DNA from: Pseudomonas neuropathica
GTDB taxonomy: Bacteria > Pseudomonadota > Gammaproteobacteria > Pseudomonadales > Pseudomonadaceae
Direction of reading: 5' to 3'
DNA: 64,000 bases
NCBI RefSeq assembly: GCF_015461835.1
Contig: NZ_JACOPX010000013.1
Location: forward strand, 62,001 to 126,000
A program made the position numbers and the translations under genes. Below the pieces are notes generated by a model. It was not told the DNA's origin, did no database searches, and was given only the letters and a program-made list of their open reading frames with translations. This document shows positions 36,025 through 44,513 of the stretch, piece after piece (within the stretch, counting starts at the first letter, position 1; every line of letters begins with the position of its first letter).

Positions 36025-37158
36025 TCAGCGAAGATATTCAGCCAGGCCGCTATAGCAAGTCGCCAGGTGATACGGCGTAGTAGAAGGCATGTCCTTGCGG
36101 CTCACCTCCCCCAACTCATCCCGGCACTCATGCCAGCCACCGGCATGCAGAAACCGCTGCTGCAACGCCTGCAACTGGCGCAGCACCACCGCTTCACTGC
36201 CCTGACGCAAGGTCAGTGCGCGCAGATATTCCGCCTGCGCCCAGATCCGCTGGGTCGAGTCTCGCGGGCGTCCATCGGTTTCCAGATCGAGCATCGCCCG
36301 TACCGCACCGGATGGCTGCACCACACCGTATTGCTCGGTGAAGGCAAATGCCCGGTCCAGTGCTGCATGCAGTTTCGAACCACGCAATAACGGCGACGAT
36401 TCGAGCAGGAAATACCATTCGAACTGATGCCCCGGCTCATACCAGTTATCCACAGCCCCGAGCGGCTTCTCCATCAACACGCCATATTGCGGATCGACGA
36501 ACTGCTTGTGCATGGCTGTGCATAACGCCAGCAACGCTGTCTGCGTTTGGGCATCTTCGCGCACGGCAAGGGTGGCGAGGAACGCTTCGGCCAGGTGCAT
36601 CAGCGGGTTTTGCAGTGGACCGGTTTGCAGGGTGATCCAGTCCCGTTCCAGGCAGGCTTCGTACAAGCCATCGCCGGTGGCGAAGCGCCGGCCGATGATT
36701 TCCAGCGCCGCATTCAACGTCGACTCGACCAGCGGATCGCCGGATTTTGCCCAGTAATGCGCGCAGGCAAACAGGATAAAAGCGTGGGTGTAGAGATCCT
36801 TGCGCTGATCCAGCGGTTTGCCCTGGGCATCGACGCTGTAGAACCAGCCGCCATGCTCGGCATCATGAAAGTGCCGTTGCAAGGAGCGGAACAGCGCCGC
36901 CGCACGCACTTCAGCGTTATCCACAACCCCGATCAGACTGGAAAACAGATACAGCTGCCGCGCACAGGCCATCGCCCGATAGCGCTGCGGCGGCAGTGGT
37001 TGATGCGTGGCGTCCAGCGCCTCATAGGGCAGCGCCATGTCGGCGTTCCAGCCCGGGCCTTGCCAGAGCGGCACGATCACGTTGACGAAGTGCTGTTGCA
37101 CAGCGCCGAACAGGGCGGTCAATTCGGGCAGGGAGGTGGAGCGAGAAGCGTGGGGCAT
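36025..37158 (-). CDS. AGE family epimerase/isomerase
   Basis: 377 residues, the usual length. It is an (alpha/alpha)6-barrel of the N-acylglucosamine 2-epimerase superfamily. Conserved catalytic-site motifs are Y-T-H-A-F near residue 125, W-Y-E-P-G-H-Q-F-E-W near 250 and P-Y-H-L-A-T-C-Y near the end, with the histidines acting as acid/base. Members include mannose isomerase and cellobiose epimerase. No sugar operon is adjacent, so the substrate is open. Confidence 0.82.
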   Translation of the reverse strand: MPHASRSTSLPELTALFGAVQQHFVNVIVPLWQGPGWNADMALPYEALDATHQPLPPQRYRAMACARQLYLFSSLIGVVDNAEVRAAALFRSLQRHFHDAEHGGWFYSVDAQGKPLDQRKDLYTHAFILFACAHYWAKSGDPLVESTLNAALEIIGRRFATGDGLYEACLERDWITLQTGPLQNPLMHLAEAFLATLAVREDAQTQTALLALCTAMHKQFVDPQYGVLMEKPLGAVDNWYEPGHQFEWYFLLESSPLLRGSKLHAALDRAFAFTEQYGVVQPSGAVRAMLDLETDGRPRDSTQRIWAQAEYLRALTLRQGSEAVVLRQLQALQQRFLHAGGWHECRDELGEVSRKDMPSTTPYHLATCYSGLAEYLR

Positions 37159-37242
37159 GGGCGGACGTCGTCACGGCTGGGGCGATTGCGCGACATGGTA
37201 GCAGAGAGACCGGCATCAGAGATGCGGCGTCTGATCGGCCGC

Positions 37243-37320
37243 CTTCGCGAGCAAGCTCGCTCCCACAGGTTTTGTGTATGCCACAACTCCAATGTGGGAG
37301 CGAGCTTGCTCGCGAAGGGG
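37243..37320. repeat. REP pair (family 1), inverted
   Basis: TTCGCGAGCAAGCTCGCTCC and its inverted partner lie between hupE/ureJ and the epimerase gene, downstream of the urease accessory block. Confidence 0.9.
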
Positions 37321-37338
37321 CCAGTTCAGACAATAAAA

Positions 37339-37911
37339 CTAGCCTGCGAGCAACCAAACACCAGTCGCCGCCGAAGCCGCACCTGCAAGGCGCACCAACG
37401 GCGCAGCAGCTTGAGGCAGGAAACGCACCACCGCATAACCAGCGGCATGCAGTGCAGCAGTCGCGGCCACAAAACCCGCCGCATACGCCCAAGGACTGCT
37501 CATGTCCGGCAGTTCCAAGCCATGCGCCACGCCATGGAACAACGCAAACAGCGCCGTCGCCGCTACTGCCATGACCAACGGCGGCCGCACCGCCAGCGCC
37601 ACCGCCAGACCCAACGCCAGCACCGACGCGGCAATCCCGCTTTCCAGTGCCGGCAGTTCCAGCCCTTCGAAACCGAGCATGCCGCCGATCAGCATGGTGC
37701 CGACAAACGTGCACGGCAGCGCCCAGCGCGCGGCGCCCTGCTGCTGCGCAGCCCACAAACCGACAGCCAGCATCGCCAGCAAATGGTCGAGGCCGCCAAT
37801 CGGGTGGCTGATACCGGCGACCAGGCCGCTGTCGCCATGCCCCGGGTGAGCGAAGGCCAGCGCTGGCGTCAGCAGCAGCGCCGCAGCGCCAAGAATACGT
37901 TTGAGTGTCAT
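37339..37911 (-). CDS. ureJ: HupE/UreJ family nickel permease-like protein
   Basis: 190 residues. A signal-like first helix ends A-F-A, then H-P-G-H-G-D and G-x-x-H-P-I-G-G-x-D-H-L-L-A, the metal-binding signature of the HupE/UreJ family. A second H-G-x-A-H-G motif is in TM4, and about six membrane helices are visible. It likely brings nickel toward urease and is the last gene of the ureE-F-G-J block. Confidence 0.92.
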   Translation of the reverse strand: MTLKRILGAAALLLTPALAFAHPGHGDSGLVAGISHPIGGLDHLLAMLAVGLWAAQQQGAARWALPCTFVGTMLIGGMLGFEGLELPALESGIAASVLALGLAVALAVRPPLVMAVAATALFALFHGVAHGLELPDMSSPWAYAAGFVAATAALHAAGYAVVRFLPQAAAPLVRLAGAASAATGVWLLAG

Positions 37912-37938
37912 GGATAAGCTTCCTTGTTGAGCAGTGAA

Positions 37939-38553
37939 TCAGGCTGCGGTCAGCAGGCCCTGGCGTTCGATGAAGGCGATGATTTGCTCAAGGCCCTGAC
38001 CGGTTTTCTGGTTGCTGAAGACGAACGGCTTGCCGTTGCGCATGCGTTGGGTGTCGCTGTCCATCATCTCCAGCGAGGCGCCCACCAGTGGCGCCAGATC
38101 GATCTTGTTGATCACCAGCAGATCGGACTTGCAGATCCCCGGCCCGCCCTTACGCGGCAGCTTGTCGCCGGCCGAAACGTCGATCACGTAGATGGTCAGA
38201 TCGGACAGCTCCGGGCTGAAAGTCGCCGACAGGTTGTCGCCGCCGGATTCCACCAGAATCAGATCGAGCCCCGGAAAGCGCCGGTTCAGTTGATCCACCG
38301 CTTCCAGGTTGATCGAGGCGTCCTCGCGGATCGCCGTGTGCGGACAGCCACCGGTTTCCACGCCGATGATCCGCTCCGGTGCGAGGGCTTCGTTGCGCAC
38401 GAGAAAATCGGCGTCTTCGCGGGTGTAAATGTCGTTGGTGACCACGGCGAGGTTGTAGCGCTCGCGCAGAGCCAGGCACAGGGCCAGGGTCAACGCGGTT
38501 TTACCGGAACCGACCGGGCCGCCGATGCCGACGCGCAGAGGTTGTGTGTTCAT
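37939..38553 (-). CDS. ureG: Urease accessory GTPase UreG
   Basis: 204 residues from ATG 38553 (AGGAG upstream). The P-loop G-P-V-G-S-G-K-T is at residues 12-19, the metal-binding C-P-H motif in G-G-C-P-H-T-A, the S-G-G-D-N switch and the N-K-I-D base-recognition motif are present. It hydrolyses GTP to drive nickel insertion into UreC together with UreD and UreF. Confidence 0.97.
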   Translation of the reverse strand: MNTQPLRVGIGGPVGSGKTALTLALCLALRERYNLAVVTNDIYTREDADFLVRNEALAPERIIGVETGGCPHTAIREDASINLEAVDQLNRRFPGLDLILVESGGDNLSATFSPELSDLTIYVIDVSAGDKLPRKGGPGICKSDLLVINKIDLAPLVGASLEMMDSDTQRMRNGKPFVFSNQKTGQGLEQIIAFIERQGLLTAA

Positions 38554-38564
38554 GGTTGTTTCTC

Positions 38565-39239
38565 CTAAGAGCGGAAGAGGCGGCTGTACTGGCGCTCGTG
38601 GGCCATGCACGCCAGGGACAGGCCGAACGCGGCGCTGCCCATGTGGTCGGGATTGATTCGGCTCGCGTCCTGCTGCGCTTGTTGCAGCAGCGGCAGCAGT
38701 TCGCTGGTCAGGCGTTGGGCGGCTTGCTGGCCCAGCGGCAAGGTTTTCATCAGTACGGCGAGCTGGTTTTCCAGCCAGCTCCACAACCACGCGGCGAGGG
38801 CGTCTTGCGGGCTGATGCCCCAGGCGCGCGCGGCCAGCGCCCAGCACAGGGCCAGATGGGGTTCAGGGCATTGATCAAGAAAATCGCGGGCGGCTGCGTC
38901 GAGTTCCGGCAAACCATTGAGCAATTGTTGCAACGAATAACCCATCTGCCGGCTTTCCAGATGCAACTCGCGCGTCTCGCGGCTGGCGCGATGGCTTTCG
39001 CAGAGGATCAGCAGCTCGGCCCATCGGCCATCCGCCACCGCCTGACAATGCGCGAGCAGCAGCGGCGCTTCGAAGCGGGCGAGGTTGAGCAGCAACTGAT
39101 CACTGATCCAGCGCCGGGCACTGTCCGGGTTGTTGACGCCGCCGTTATCCACAGCCATTTCCAGGCCTTGCGAATAGCTGTAGCCGCCAATCGGCAATTG
39201 CGGACTGGCCAGGCGCAGCAGCGCCCAGGCCGGATTCAC
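38565..39239 (-). CDS. ureF: Urease accessory protein UreF
   Basis: 224 residues, all-helical. It opens with L-L-R-L-A-S-P-Q-L-P-I-G-G-Y-S-Y-S-Q-G-L-E, the UreF signature, and ends in a tyrosine/arginine tail that contacts UreG. It starts four bases inside the ureE stop (ATGA overlap) and bridges UreD and UreG in the nickel-loading complex. Confidence 0.95.
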   Translation of the reverse strand: MNPAWALLRLASPQLPIGGYSYSQGLEMAVDNGGVNNPDSARRWISDQLLLNLARFEAPLLLAHCQAVADGRWAELLILCESHRASRETRELHLESRQMGYSLQQLLNGLPELDAAARDFLDQCPEPHLALCWALAARAWGISPQDALAAWLWSWLENQLAVLMKTLPLGQQAAQRLTSELLPLLQQAQQDASRINPDHMGSAAFGLSLACMAHERQYSRLFRS

Positions 39240-39736
39240 AGGCGTACGCCGAACTGATGGAGTTTCGGCGCGTAGTTGAAGTCTTCGTCGCCGTGTCGAG
39301 AATGGTGATGGCCGCCGCCATAAGCGCCGTGCTCGGGCTGGAATGGCGCTTCGATCGCTTCTACCTGCGCACCAAGCTGTTCCAGCATGGCTTTGAGCAC
39401 GTAGTCGTCGAGCAGACGCAGCCAGCCATCGCCGACTTGCAGGGCGACGTGGCGGTTACCCAAGTGATAGGCAGCGCGGGTCAGTTCGAAGGCGTTGGCG
39501 CAGGTGACGTGCAGCAATTGCTCGGGGCGGGCGCAGACGCGGACGATGCGGCCGTCTTCAGCTTGTAGGCATTCGCCGTCATACAGCGGCGGCTGACCGC
39601 GCTCCAAAAACAACCCGACGTCTTCGTTCTCGGCACTGAAACAGCGCAAACGGCTTTTGCTCCGCGCTTCGAAGGTCAGGTGCAACTCGGCGGCCCAGAC
39701 GGGTTGAGGGTCGATTCTGCGGTGAATCACCAGCAT
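39236..39736 (-). CDS. ureE: Urease accessory nickel chaperone UreE
   Basis: 166 residues from ATG 39736 (GGAAG upstream). It has an N-terminal peptide-binding beta domain and a C-terminal ferredoxin-like domain with the conserved G-N-R-H metal histidine. A histidine-rich tail, G-G-G-H-H-H-S-R-H-G, would hold extra nickel. It delivers nickel to UreG and is first in the ureE-F-G-J operon. Confidence 0.95.
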   Translation of the reverse strand: MLVIHRRIDPQPVWAAELHLTFEARSKSRLRCFSAENEDVGLFLERGQPPLYDGECLQAEDGRIVRVCARPEQLLHVTCANAFELTRAAYHLGNRHVALQVGDGWLRLLDDYVLKAMLEQLGAQVEAIEAPFQPEHGAYGGGHHHSRHGDEDFNYAPKLHQFGVRL

Positions 39737-39914
39737 CGGAAAGCTTCCAGCTATGGACAATACTCTGGCTAGAGCAAGGGCCTTGCCAATCGGACGAGAT
39801 GTAGGAAATCCCTGTCGGAGCGTAGTGGATGTTTCAAGATGTTGCGGGAATATGGAAGGTTTTGGTGCGTGAAGATTTTTTAATGCACCAAATGGAGGCT
39901 GTGACACCGCACCT

Positions 39915-40007
39915 TTGTAGGAGTGAGCCTGCTCGCGATAGCGCAGTGTCAGTCAGCAAATATGTAGCTGATAAACCGCTATCGCGAGCAGGCGAAGGCC
40001 TACAGGG
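39915..40007. repeat. REP pair (family 1), one arm degenerate
   Basis: TGTAGGAGTGAGCCTGCTCG faces a copy that has lost part of its sequence (AGCAGGCGAAGGCCTACAGG). It lies in the 300-base gap upstream of ureE, with no gene seen there. Confidence 0.8.
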
Positions 40008-40036
40008 GACCGGATGTATCAGTAAGGAAGAGGTTG

Positions 40037-40669
40037 TTACTCGGTACTGCCTAGCCCTTGCCAGTGCTTGAGCCCGATGAAGATGAAGCGCAACTGCTGG
40101 GTGATCTTTGCCTGCGGCGTCAGATGCTCCGGCAGGGCTTCGACCGGCGGGTCGATGATGTCGGGGAGGGTAGCGAAGACCGATTTGACGATCAGGTCAG
40201 CCATCACGCTCAAACCGGCGGCGTCCAGGTGCTGAAGCTTGGGCATCATCGTCAGGTCGGCCGCCAGGTCGGAGCTGATGTTCTCGCGCAACCGGCCGAT
40301 TGCCTGACGCACCGGCAGCGAACCGCCGTACTGTTCACGGGCGAGAAACAGGAATTGCGAGCGATTGGCGCTGACCACGTCGAGGAAGATCCGTACCGAG
40401 GCATCGATGATGCCGCCCATGACGAATTCGTTGTGGCGCACCAAGCGGATGGTTTCGCGGAAGGTCTGGCCGACTTCACTGACCAGCACCAGGCCCAGCT
40501 CATCCATATCGGCAAAATGCCGGTAGAAACCGGTGGGCACAATCCCGGCGGTTTTGGTCACTTCGCGCAGGCTCAGGCTGCCGAATCCTCGGCCGCTTTC
40601 CATGAGGTGGCGGGCAGCGTCCATCAAGGCGTTGCGGGTCTGTTGTTTCTGTTCGGCGCGGGGCAGCAT
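40037..40669 (-). CDS. TetR family regulator, DesT/FabR-like
   Basis: 210 residues from ATG 40669. The HTH is L-R-E-V-T-K-T-A-G-I-V-P-T-G-F-Y-R-H-F at residues ~35-55. The whole sequence resembles P. aeruginosa DesT, which senses acyl-CoA saturation, and DesT likewise sits next to ureE in that species. No desCB desaturase genes are divergent here: the flanking gene runs in the same direction behind a terminator. The target is unknown and may be elsewhere. Confidence 0.8.
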   Translation of the reverse strand: MLPRAEQKQQTRNALMDAARHLMESGRGFGSLSLREVTKTAGIVPTGFYRHFADMDELGLVLVSEVGQTFRETIRLVRHNEFVMGGIIDASVRIFLDVVSANRSQFLFLAREQYGGSLPVRQAIGRLRENISSDLAADLTMMPKLQHLDAAGLSVMADLIVKSVFATLPDIIDPPVEALPEHLTPQAKITQQLRFIFIGLKHWQGLGSTE

Positions 40670-40776
40670 CGCAGGGTGTGTTCTTTGGCAGGACAAGCGC
40701 CGCACTCTAGCAAATCGGCTTTGTCGGCGTCGAACGAGAGGACATGGGGCAGAAGATTTCACCGGCCAGAAAAGTC

Positions 40777-40807
40777 AAAAGCCCAATCCGGTGATTGGGC
40801 TTTTTTT
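40777..40807. terminator. Terminator between the repeat-protein gene and the TetR gene
   Basis: AAAAGCCCAATC and GATTGGGCTTTT form a twelve-base perfect stem around CGGT, with T/A tracts on both sides. It ends the minus-strand repeat-protein transcript. Confidence 0.92.
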
Positions 40808-40823
40808 CGCGGCCGCCATGGGC

Positions 40824-41291
40824 TTAGCTCAAGGCACTGTTGCGTTCGATCACACGGTCACCACCACCTTCGGCGAGTGCTTGACCCAGTGGGGTTTTAT
40901 CGAAACCGTCGTCAGCCAGGGTCTGGCCTTGTGGAGTGCGGTCGCCACCGTCAGATGCCAGGGTCTGGCCTTGTGGGGTGCGGTCGCTGCCGTCGGAAGC
41001 CAGGGTCTGGCCTTGTGGGGTGCGGTCGCTGCCATCGGAAGCCAGAGTCTGACCTTGTGGGGTCTTGTCGTAGCCGTCCTGAACCAGGCCTTTCTCTTCC
41101 AGGCGATCACGGCCGCCTTCAGCCAGGGTCTGACCTTGTGGGGTACGGTCCGAACCATCAGCTGCTACGGTCTGGCTGAATACCGAGTGGCTGGATTTCA
41201 CTTGCGGGGTAGCCTGGTCGGCAGCGGGCAGGGCGAAAGCAGTGCTGGCTAGCATCGACAGGGTAAGGCTGAGCAGTAATTGGCGTTTCAT
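40824..41291 (-). CDS. Secreted protein built of 14-residue repeats
   Basis: 155 residues from ATG 41291 (GGAG upstream). An upstream in-frame start at 41390 would bury the signal peptide. The signal peptide is residues 1-20, ending A-F-A. Residues 42-151 are about eight tandem units of consensus L-A-S-D-G-S-D-R-T-P-Q-G-Q-T. One unit is 13 residues, and the second and last are diverged. The repeats are hydrophilic, acidic/glycine-rich and cysteine-free. No function is assigned, and similar Pseudomonas proteins are sometimes labelled phage infection protein without clear support. It is a single gene with its own terminator. Confidence 0.8.
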   Translation of the reverse strand: MKRQLLLSLTLSMLASTAFALPAADQATPQVKSSHSVFSQTVAADGSDRTPQGQTLAEGGRDRLEEKGLVQDGYDKTPQGQTLASDGSDRTPQGQTLASDGSDRTPQGQTLASDGGDRTPQGQTLADDGFDKTPLGQALAEGGGDRVIERNSALS

Positions 41292-41384
41292 GATGGGTTG
41301 CTCCTTGGGAGGGCGATAAAGTGGGTACGAGGGCAATGCTACTCTCGATAAGTCGATATAAAAGTTCATAAACGCAATGGTAAT

Positions 41385-41401
41385 AATCAACAGAATTGAT
41401 T
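41385..41401. promoter_or_regulatory. Inverted repeat AATCAA-N5-TTGATT
   Basis: Perfect six-base arms lie about 95 bases upstream of the repeat-protein start, in an otherwise featureless 385-base divergent gap (41292-41676). It is a possible operator. Confidence 0.3.
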
Positions 41402-41676
41402 GTTCTGCCGGGAGGCTCTAGATCGCGGCTTTCCGGGCGACGGTTTTGCACCGAGGTGGGTATTTCCGACTCACTCGCGCCTCGCAAACGTGCGGGTCGC
41501 GGTAACACTGTTCGACTGATCGGTCAGATTTCGCGCGGCTTTTTACGCGGTAATTGGCCTTTCGATTAAACCTGCGGCTGGTTTGCCAGTCGTAGATTTC
41601 ATGAGGGCTGCTTTGGCCCGCCGTTTCAGCCGTACGCCGCAGTCTTTGCGTGCGGTCGTGATCAGGAGCTTTGTGC

Positions 41677-43752
41677 ATGACGCGCACTGGAAAAATCTTC
41701 AGCTGGACCTTCGCCATCCTCGTGCTGCTACTGGCCGTGCTGGTGTTGATCATCGTGTTCTTCGACTGGAACCGGATCAAACCGCCGCTCAACGCCAAAG
41801 TCTCGGAAGAACTGCACCGACCGTTTGCTATCAATGGCAACCTCGCGGTGATCTGGCAGCGCGAGCCGGACGAGGGTGGCTGGCGCGCCTGGGTGCCGTG
41901 GCCGCACGTGGTCGCAGAGGATTTGAGCCTCGGCAACCCGGACTGGTCGAAAAAGCAGCAGATGGTCACGCTCAAACGCGTGGAGCTGCGTATCTCGCCG
42001 CTGGCATTGCTGGCGCAACGCGTGGTGATTCCGCGCATCGACCTGACCGAACCCAATGCCGAGTTGCAGCGTCTGGCCGATGGCCGCGCCAACTGGACGT
42101 TCAAGTTCGATCCGAAAGATCCGAACGCTGAACCCTCGAGCTGGGTGGTCGACATCGGCGCCATCGGTTTTGACAAGGGCCATGTCACCCTCGACGATCA
42201 AACGCTCAAAACCAATCTTGATGTGCTGATCGATCCGCTGGGCAAACCCATCCCCTACAGCGATATCGTCGGTGACAAAGCAGCGAAGACTGCGCAGGAC
42301 AAGGGCGGTGCGCCGCAGGATTATGCATTTGCCTTGAAGGTCAAAGGCCAATACCACGGTCAGAACCTCACCGGCCAAGGCAAGATCGGTGGGCTGCTCG
42401 CCTTGCAGGATGCGCGCAAGCCATTCCCGCTGCAGGCCCAGGCGAAGATTGGCGACACTCGCATCGAACTGGCCGGCACGCTGACGGATCCGCTCAACCT
42501 CGGCGCTCTCGATCTGCGCCTGAAACTGGCCGGCGCCAGCCTCGGCAATCTTTATCCGCTGACTGGCGTGACGCTGCCGGACACCCCTCCGTATTCCACT
42601 GACGGTCACTTGATCGCCAAATTGCACGATGAGGCCGGGGCGAAATTCACCTACGAGCAGTTCAACGGCAAGATCGGCAGCAGTGACATCCATGGCGACC
42701 TGACCTACGTCGCCAGCCAGCCACGGCCGAAACTCAGCGGCGCGTTGCTCTCCAATCAACTGTTGTTCGCTGACCTCGCACCACTGATCGGCGCTGACTC
42801 CAATGACAAGCAGAAGGCGCGCGGCGGCGAAAGCAAACAGCCAGCCGATAAAGTGCTGCCGGTGGAAGAGTTCAAGACTGATCGCTGGCGCGCGATGGAT
42901 GCCGATGTCGAGTTCACCGGCAAGCGCATCGTCCACAGCGAGAAACTGCCGTTCAACGACCTCTATACCCACTTGAAACTCAACGACGGGGAACTCAGCC
43001 TGGAGCCGCTGCGCTTCGGTGTCGCTGGTGGCAATCTCGATGCACAGATCCGCCTCAACGGCCGTACCGAACCGCTTGAGGGCCGCGCGAAATTGACCGC
43101 GCGCAAGTTCAAGCTCAAGGAGCTGTTCCCGACCTTTGAACCGATGAAGACCAGTTTCGGTGAACTCAACGGTGACGCCGATATCACTGGTCGCGGCAAC
43201 TCGGTGGCCAAACTGCTGGGTGGTGCCAACGGCAAATTGAAGATGTTGATCAACGACGGCGCGATCAGCCGTGAGCTGATGGAACTGGCCGGGCTCAACG
43301 TCGGCAATTATGTGGTCGGCAAGATCTTTGGCGACAAGGAAGTGAAGATCAACTGCGCAGCGGCGGACTTCGATATCAAAACCGGTCTGGCCACCACGCA
43401 GTTGTTTGTCTTCGATACCGAGAACGCGATCATCTATATCGACGGCACGGCGAACATGGCCACCGAGCAGCTGGATCTGACCGTGACACCGGAATCCAAG
43501 GGCTGGCGGTTGATTTCCCTGCGCTCGCCGCTGTACGTGCGCGGCAAGTTCATCAAGCCGGATGCCGGCGTGAAGGCCGTGCCGCTGATGTTGCGCGGGG
43601 CGGGGATGGTTGCGCTGGGTGTGATCGCCGCGCCGGCGGCGGGGCTGTTGGCGCTGGTGGCACCGAGTGGCGGTGAGCCGAATCAGTGTGCGCCGTTGCT
43701 GGAACAGATGAAGGCGGGCAAGGCGCCGGTCACCGTTAAGCCCACTAAATAA
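41677..43752 (+). CDS. AsmA family protein
   Basis: 691 residues from ATG 41677 (AGGAG eight bases upstream). One N-terminal membrane helix (residues ~9-31) is followed by a long periplasmic beta-rich region with the AsmA N-terminal domain (D-W-N-R-I-K-P-P-L-N and a conserved P-x-x-x-x-E-D-L) and AsmA_2-like C-terminus (G-N-S-V-A-K-L-L-G, N-G-x-G-x-I style). AsmA-like proteins are thought to move phospholipids between the membranes. The gene stands alone. Confidence 0.88.
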   Translation: MTRTGKIFSWTFAILVLLLAVLVLIIVFFDWNRIKPPLNAKVSEELHRPFAINGNLAVIWQREPDEGGWRAWVPWPHVVAEDLSLGNPDWSKKQQMVTLKRVELRISPLALLAQRVVIPRIDLTEPNAELQRLADGRANWTFKFDPKDPNAEPSSWVVDIGAIGFDKGHVTLDDQTLKTNLDVLIDPLGKPIPYSDIVGDKAAKTAQDKGGAPQDYAFALKVKGQYHGQNLTGQGKIGGLLALQDARKPFPLQAQAKIGDTRIELAGTLTDPLNLGALDLRLKLAGASLGNLYPLTGVTLPDTPPYSTDGHLIAKLHDEAGAKFTYEQFNGKIGSSDIHGDLTYVASQPRPKLSGALLSNQLLFADLAPLIGADSNDKQKARGGESKQPADKVLPVEEFKTDRWRAMDADVEFTGKRIVHSEKLPFNDLYTHLKLNDGELSLEPLRFGVAGGNLDAQIRLNGRTEPLEGRAKLTARKFKLKELFPTFEPMKTSFGELNGDADITGRGNSVAKLLGGANGKLKMLINDGAISRELMELAGLNVGNYVVGKIFGDKEVKINCAAADFDIKTGLATTQLFVFDTENAIIYIDGTANMATEQLDLTVTPESKGWRLISLRSPLYVRGKFIKPDAGVKAVPLMLRGAGMVALGVIAAPAAGLLALVAPSGGEPNQCAPLLEQMKAGKAPVTVKPTK

Positions 43753-43759
43753 GAGCCAG

Positions 43760-43871
43760 ATCAAAAGATCACAGCCTTCGGCAGCTCCTACCTTGGAATG
43801 CATTTCCATGTAGGAGCTGCCGAAGGCTGCGATCTTTTTGTTTCTGTTGCGGCCCCTTCGCGAGCAGGCGG
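43760..43871. repeat. REP pair (family 2) plus a family 1 fragment
   Basis: AAAGATCACAGCCTTCGGC and its inverted partner (to 43840) are followed at 43853-43871 by a lone CCTTCGCGAGCAGGCGG fragment of family 1. Two families are therefore juxtaposed between convergent genes. Confidence 0.85.
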
Positions 43872-43881
43872 TTTTGAAGGG

Positions 43882-44415
43882 TTACAGGTCGTTCAGGATG
43901 TCAGCCATGTCATCGGCATGTTCTTCTTCCTGCGCCAGGATATCTTCGAAGATACGCCGCGTAGTCGGGTCTTTCTCGCCGATGTACTGGATGATTTCGC
44001 GATAGCTGTCGATGGCGATCCGCTCGGCAACGAGGTCTTCGTAGACCATCTCTTTGAGGGTGTTGCCGGCCACGTATTGCGCGTGGGACATCTTCGACAG
44101 CATGTCGGGGTTGAACTCGGGCTCGCCACCCAATTGCACAATGCGCTCGGCCAGACGGTCAGCGTGCTGGGCTTCCTGGGTGGCGTGTTCGAGAAACTCT
44201 TCGGCGGCCACATGGGCTTTCACACCATTGGCCATGAAGTAGTGGCGCTTGTAGCGCAACACGCAGACCAGTTCAGTGGCCAGCGATTCATTGAGCAAGC
44301 GCAGCACCTCTTCACGGTCGGCGCTATAGCCCTCGGTGACGGCGCCGTTCTCGACGTGTTGGCGCGCACGTTCGCGCAAGGTTTGAACATCTGACAGATG
44401 CAGGTCGTCGCTCAT
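43882..44415 (-). CDS. Ferritin-like / bacterioferritin-family protein
   Basis: 177 residues, a four-helix bundle. Iron-binding residues typical of bacterioferritin-like di-iron sites are visible: E in N-E-S-L-A-T-E-L, E-x-x-H in E-A-Q-H-A-D, then E-D-L-V-A-E-R and E-E-E-H near the end. A haem-ligand methionine typical of true bacterioferritin is not obvious, so iron storage or DNA protection is likely but the subtype is uncertain. Confidence 0.85.
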   Translation of the reverse strand: MSDDLHLSDVQTLRERARQHVENGAVTEGYSADREEVLRLLNESLATELVCVLRYKRHYFMANGVKAHVAAEEFLEHATQEAQHADRLAERIVQLGGEPEFNPDMLSKMSHAQYVAGNTLKEMVYEDLVAERIAIDSYREIIQYIGEKDPTTRRIFEDILAQEEEHADDMADILNDL

Positions 44416-44513
44416 TTCGATCTCCTGGAGGCTAATCCGATTGTCGCCACGTTCTGCGGACGCGGTCGCTACCTAAGCTGTGAGTCGTGAGCGTTGCAAA
44501 AAGTTTTATCGGT

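Noticed and set aside
40824..41291. Phage infection protein label for the repeat protein
   Set aside because: Nothing in the sequence ties it to phage. The label is only remembered from related annotations.
41728..43809. Long minus-strand frame opposite the AsmA gene (693 codons)
   Set aside because: The plus frame encodes a recognisable AsmA protein with a membrane helix and ribosome site, while the minus frame has neither.
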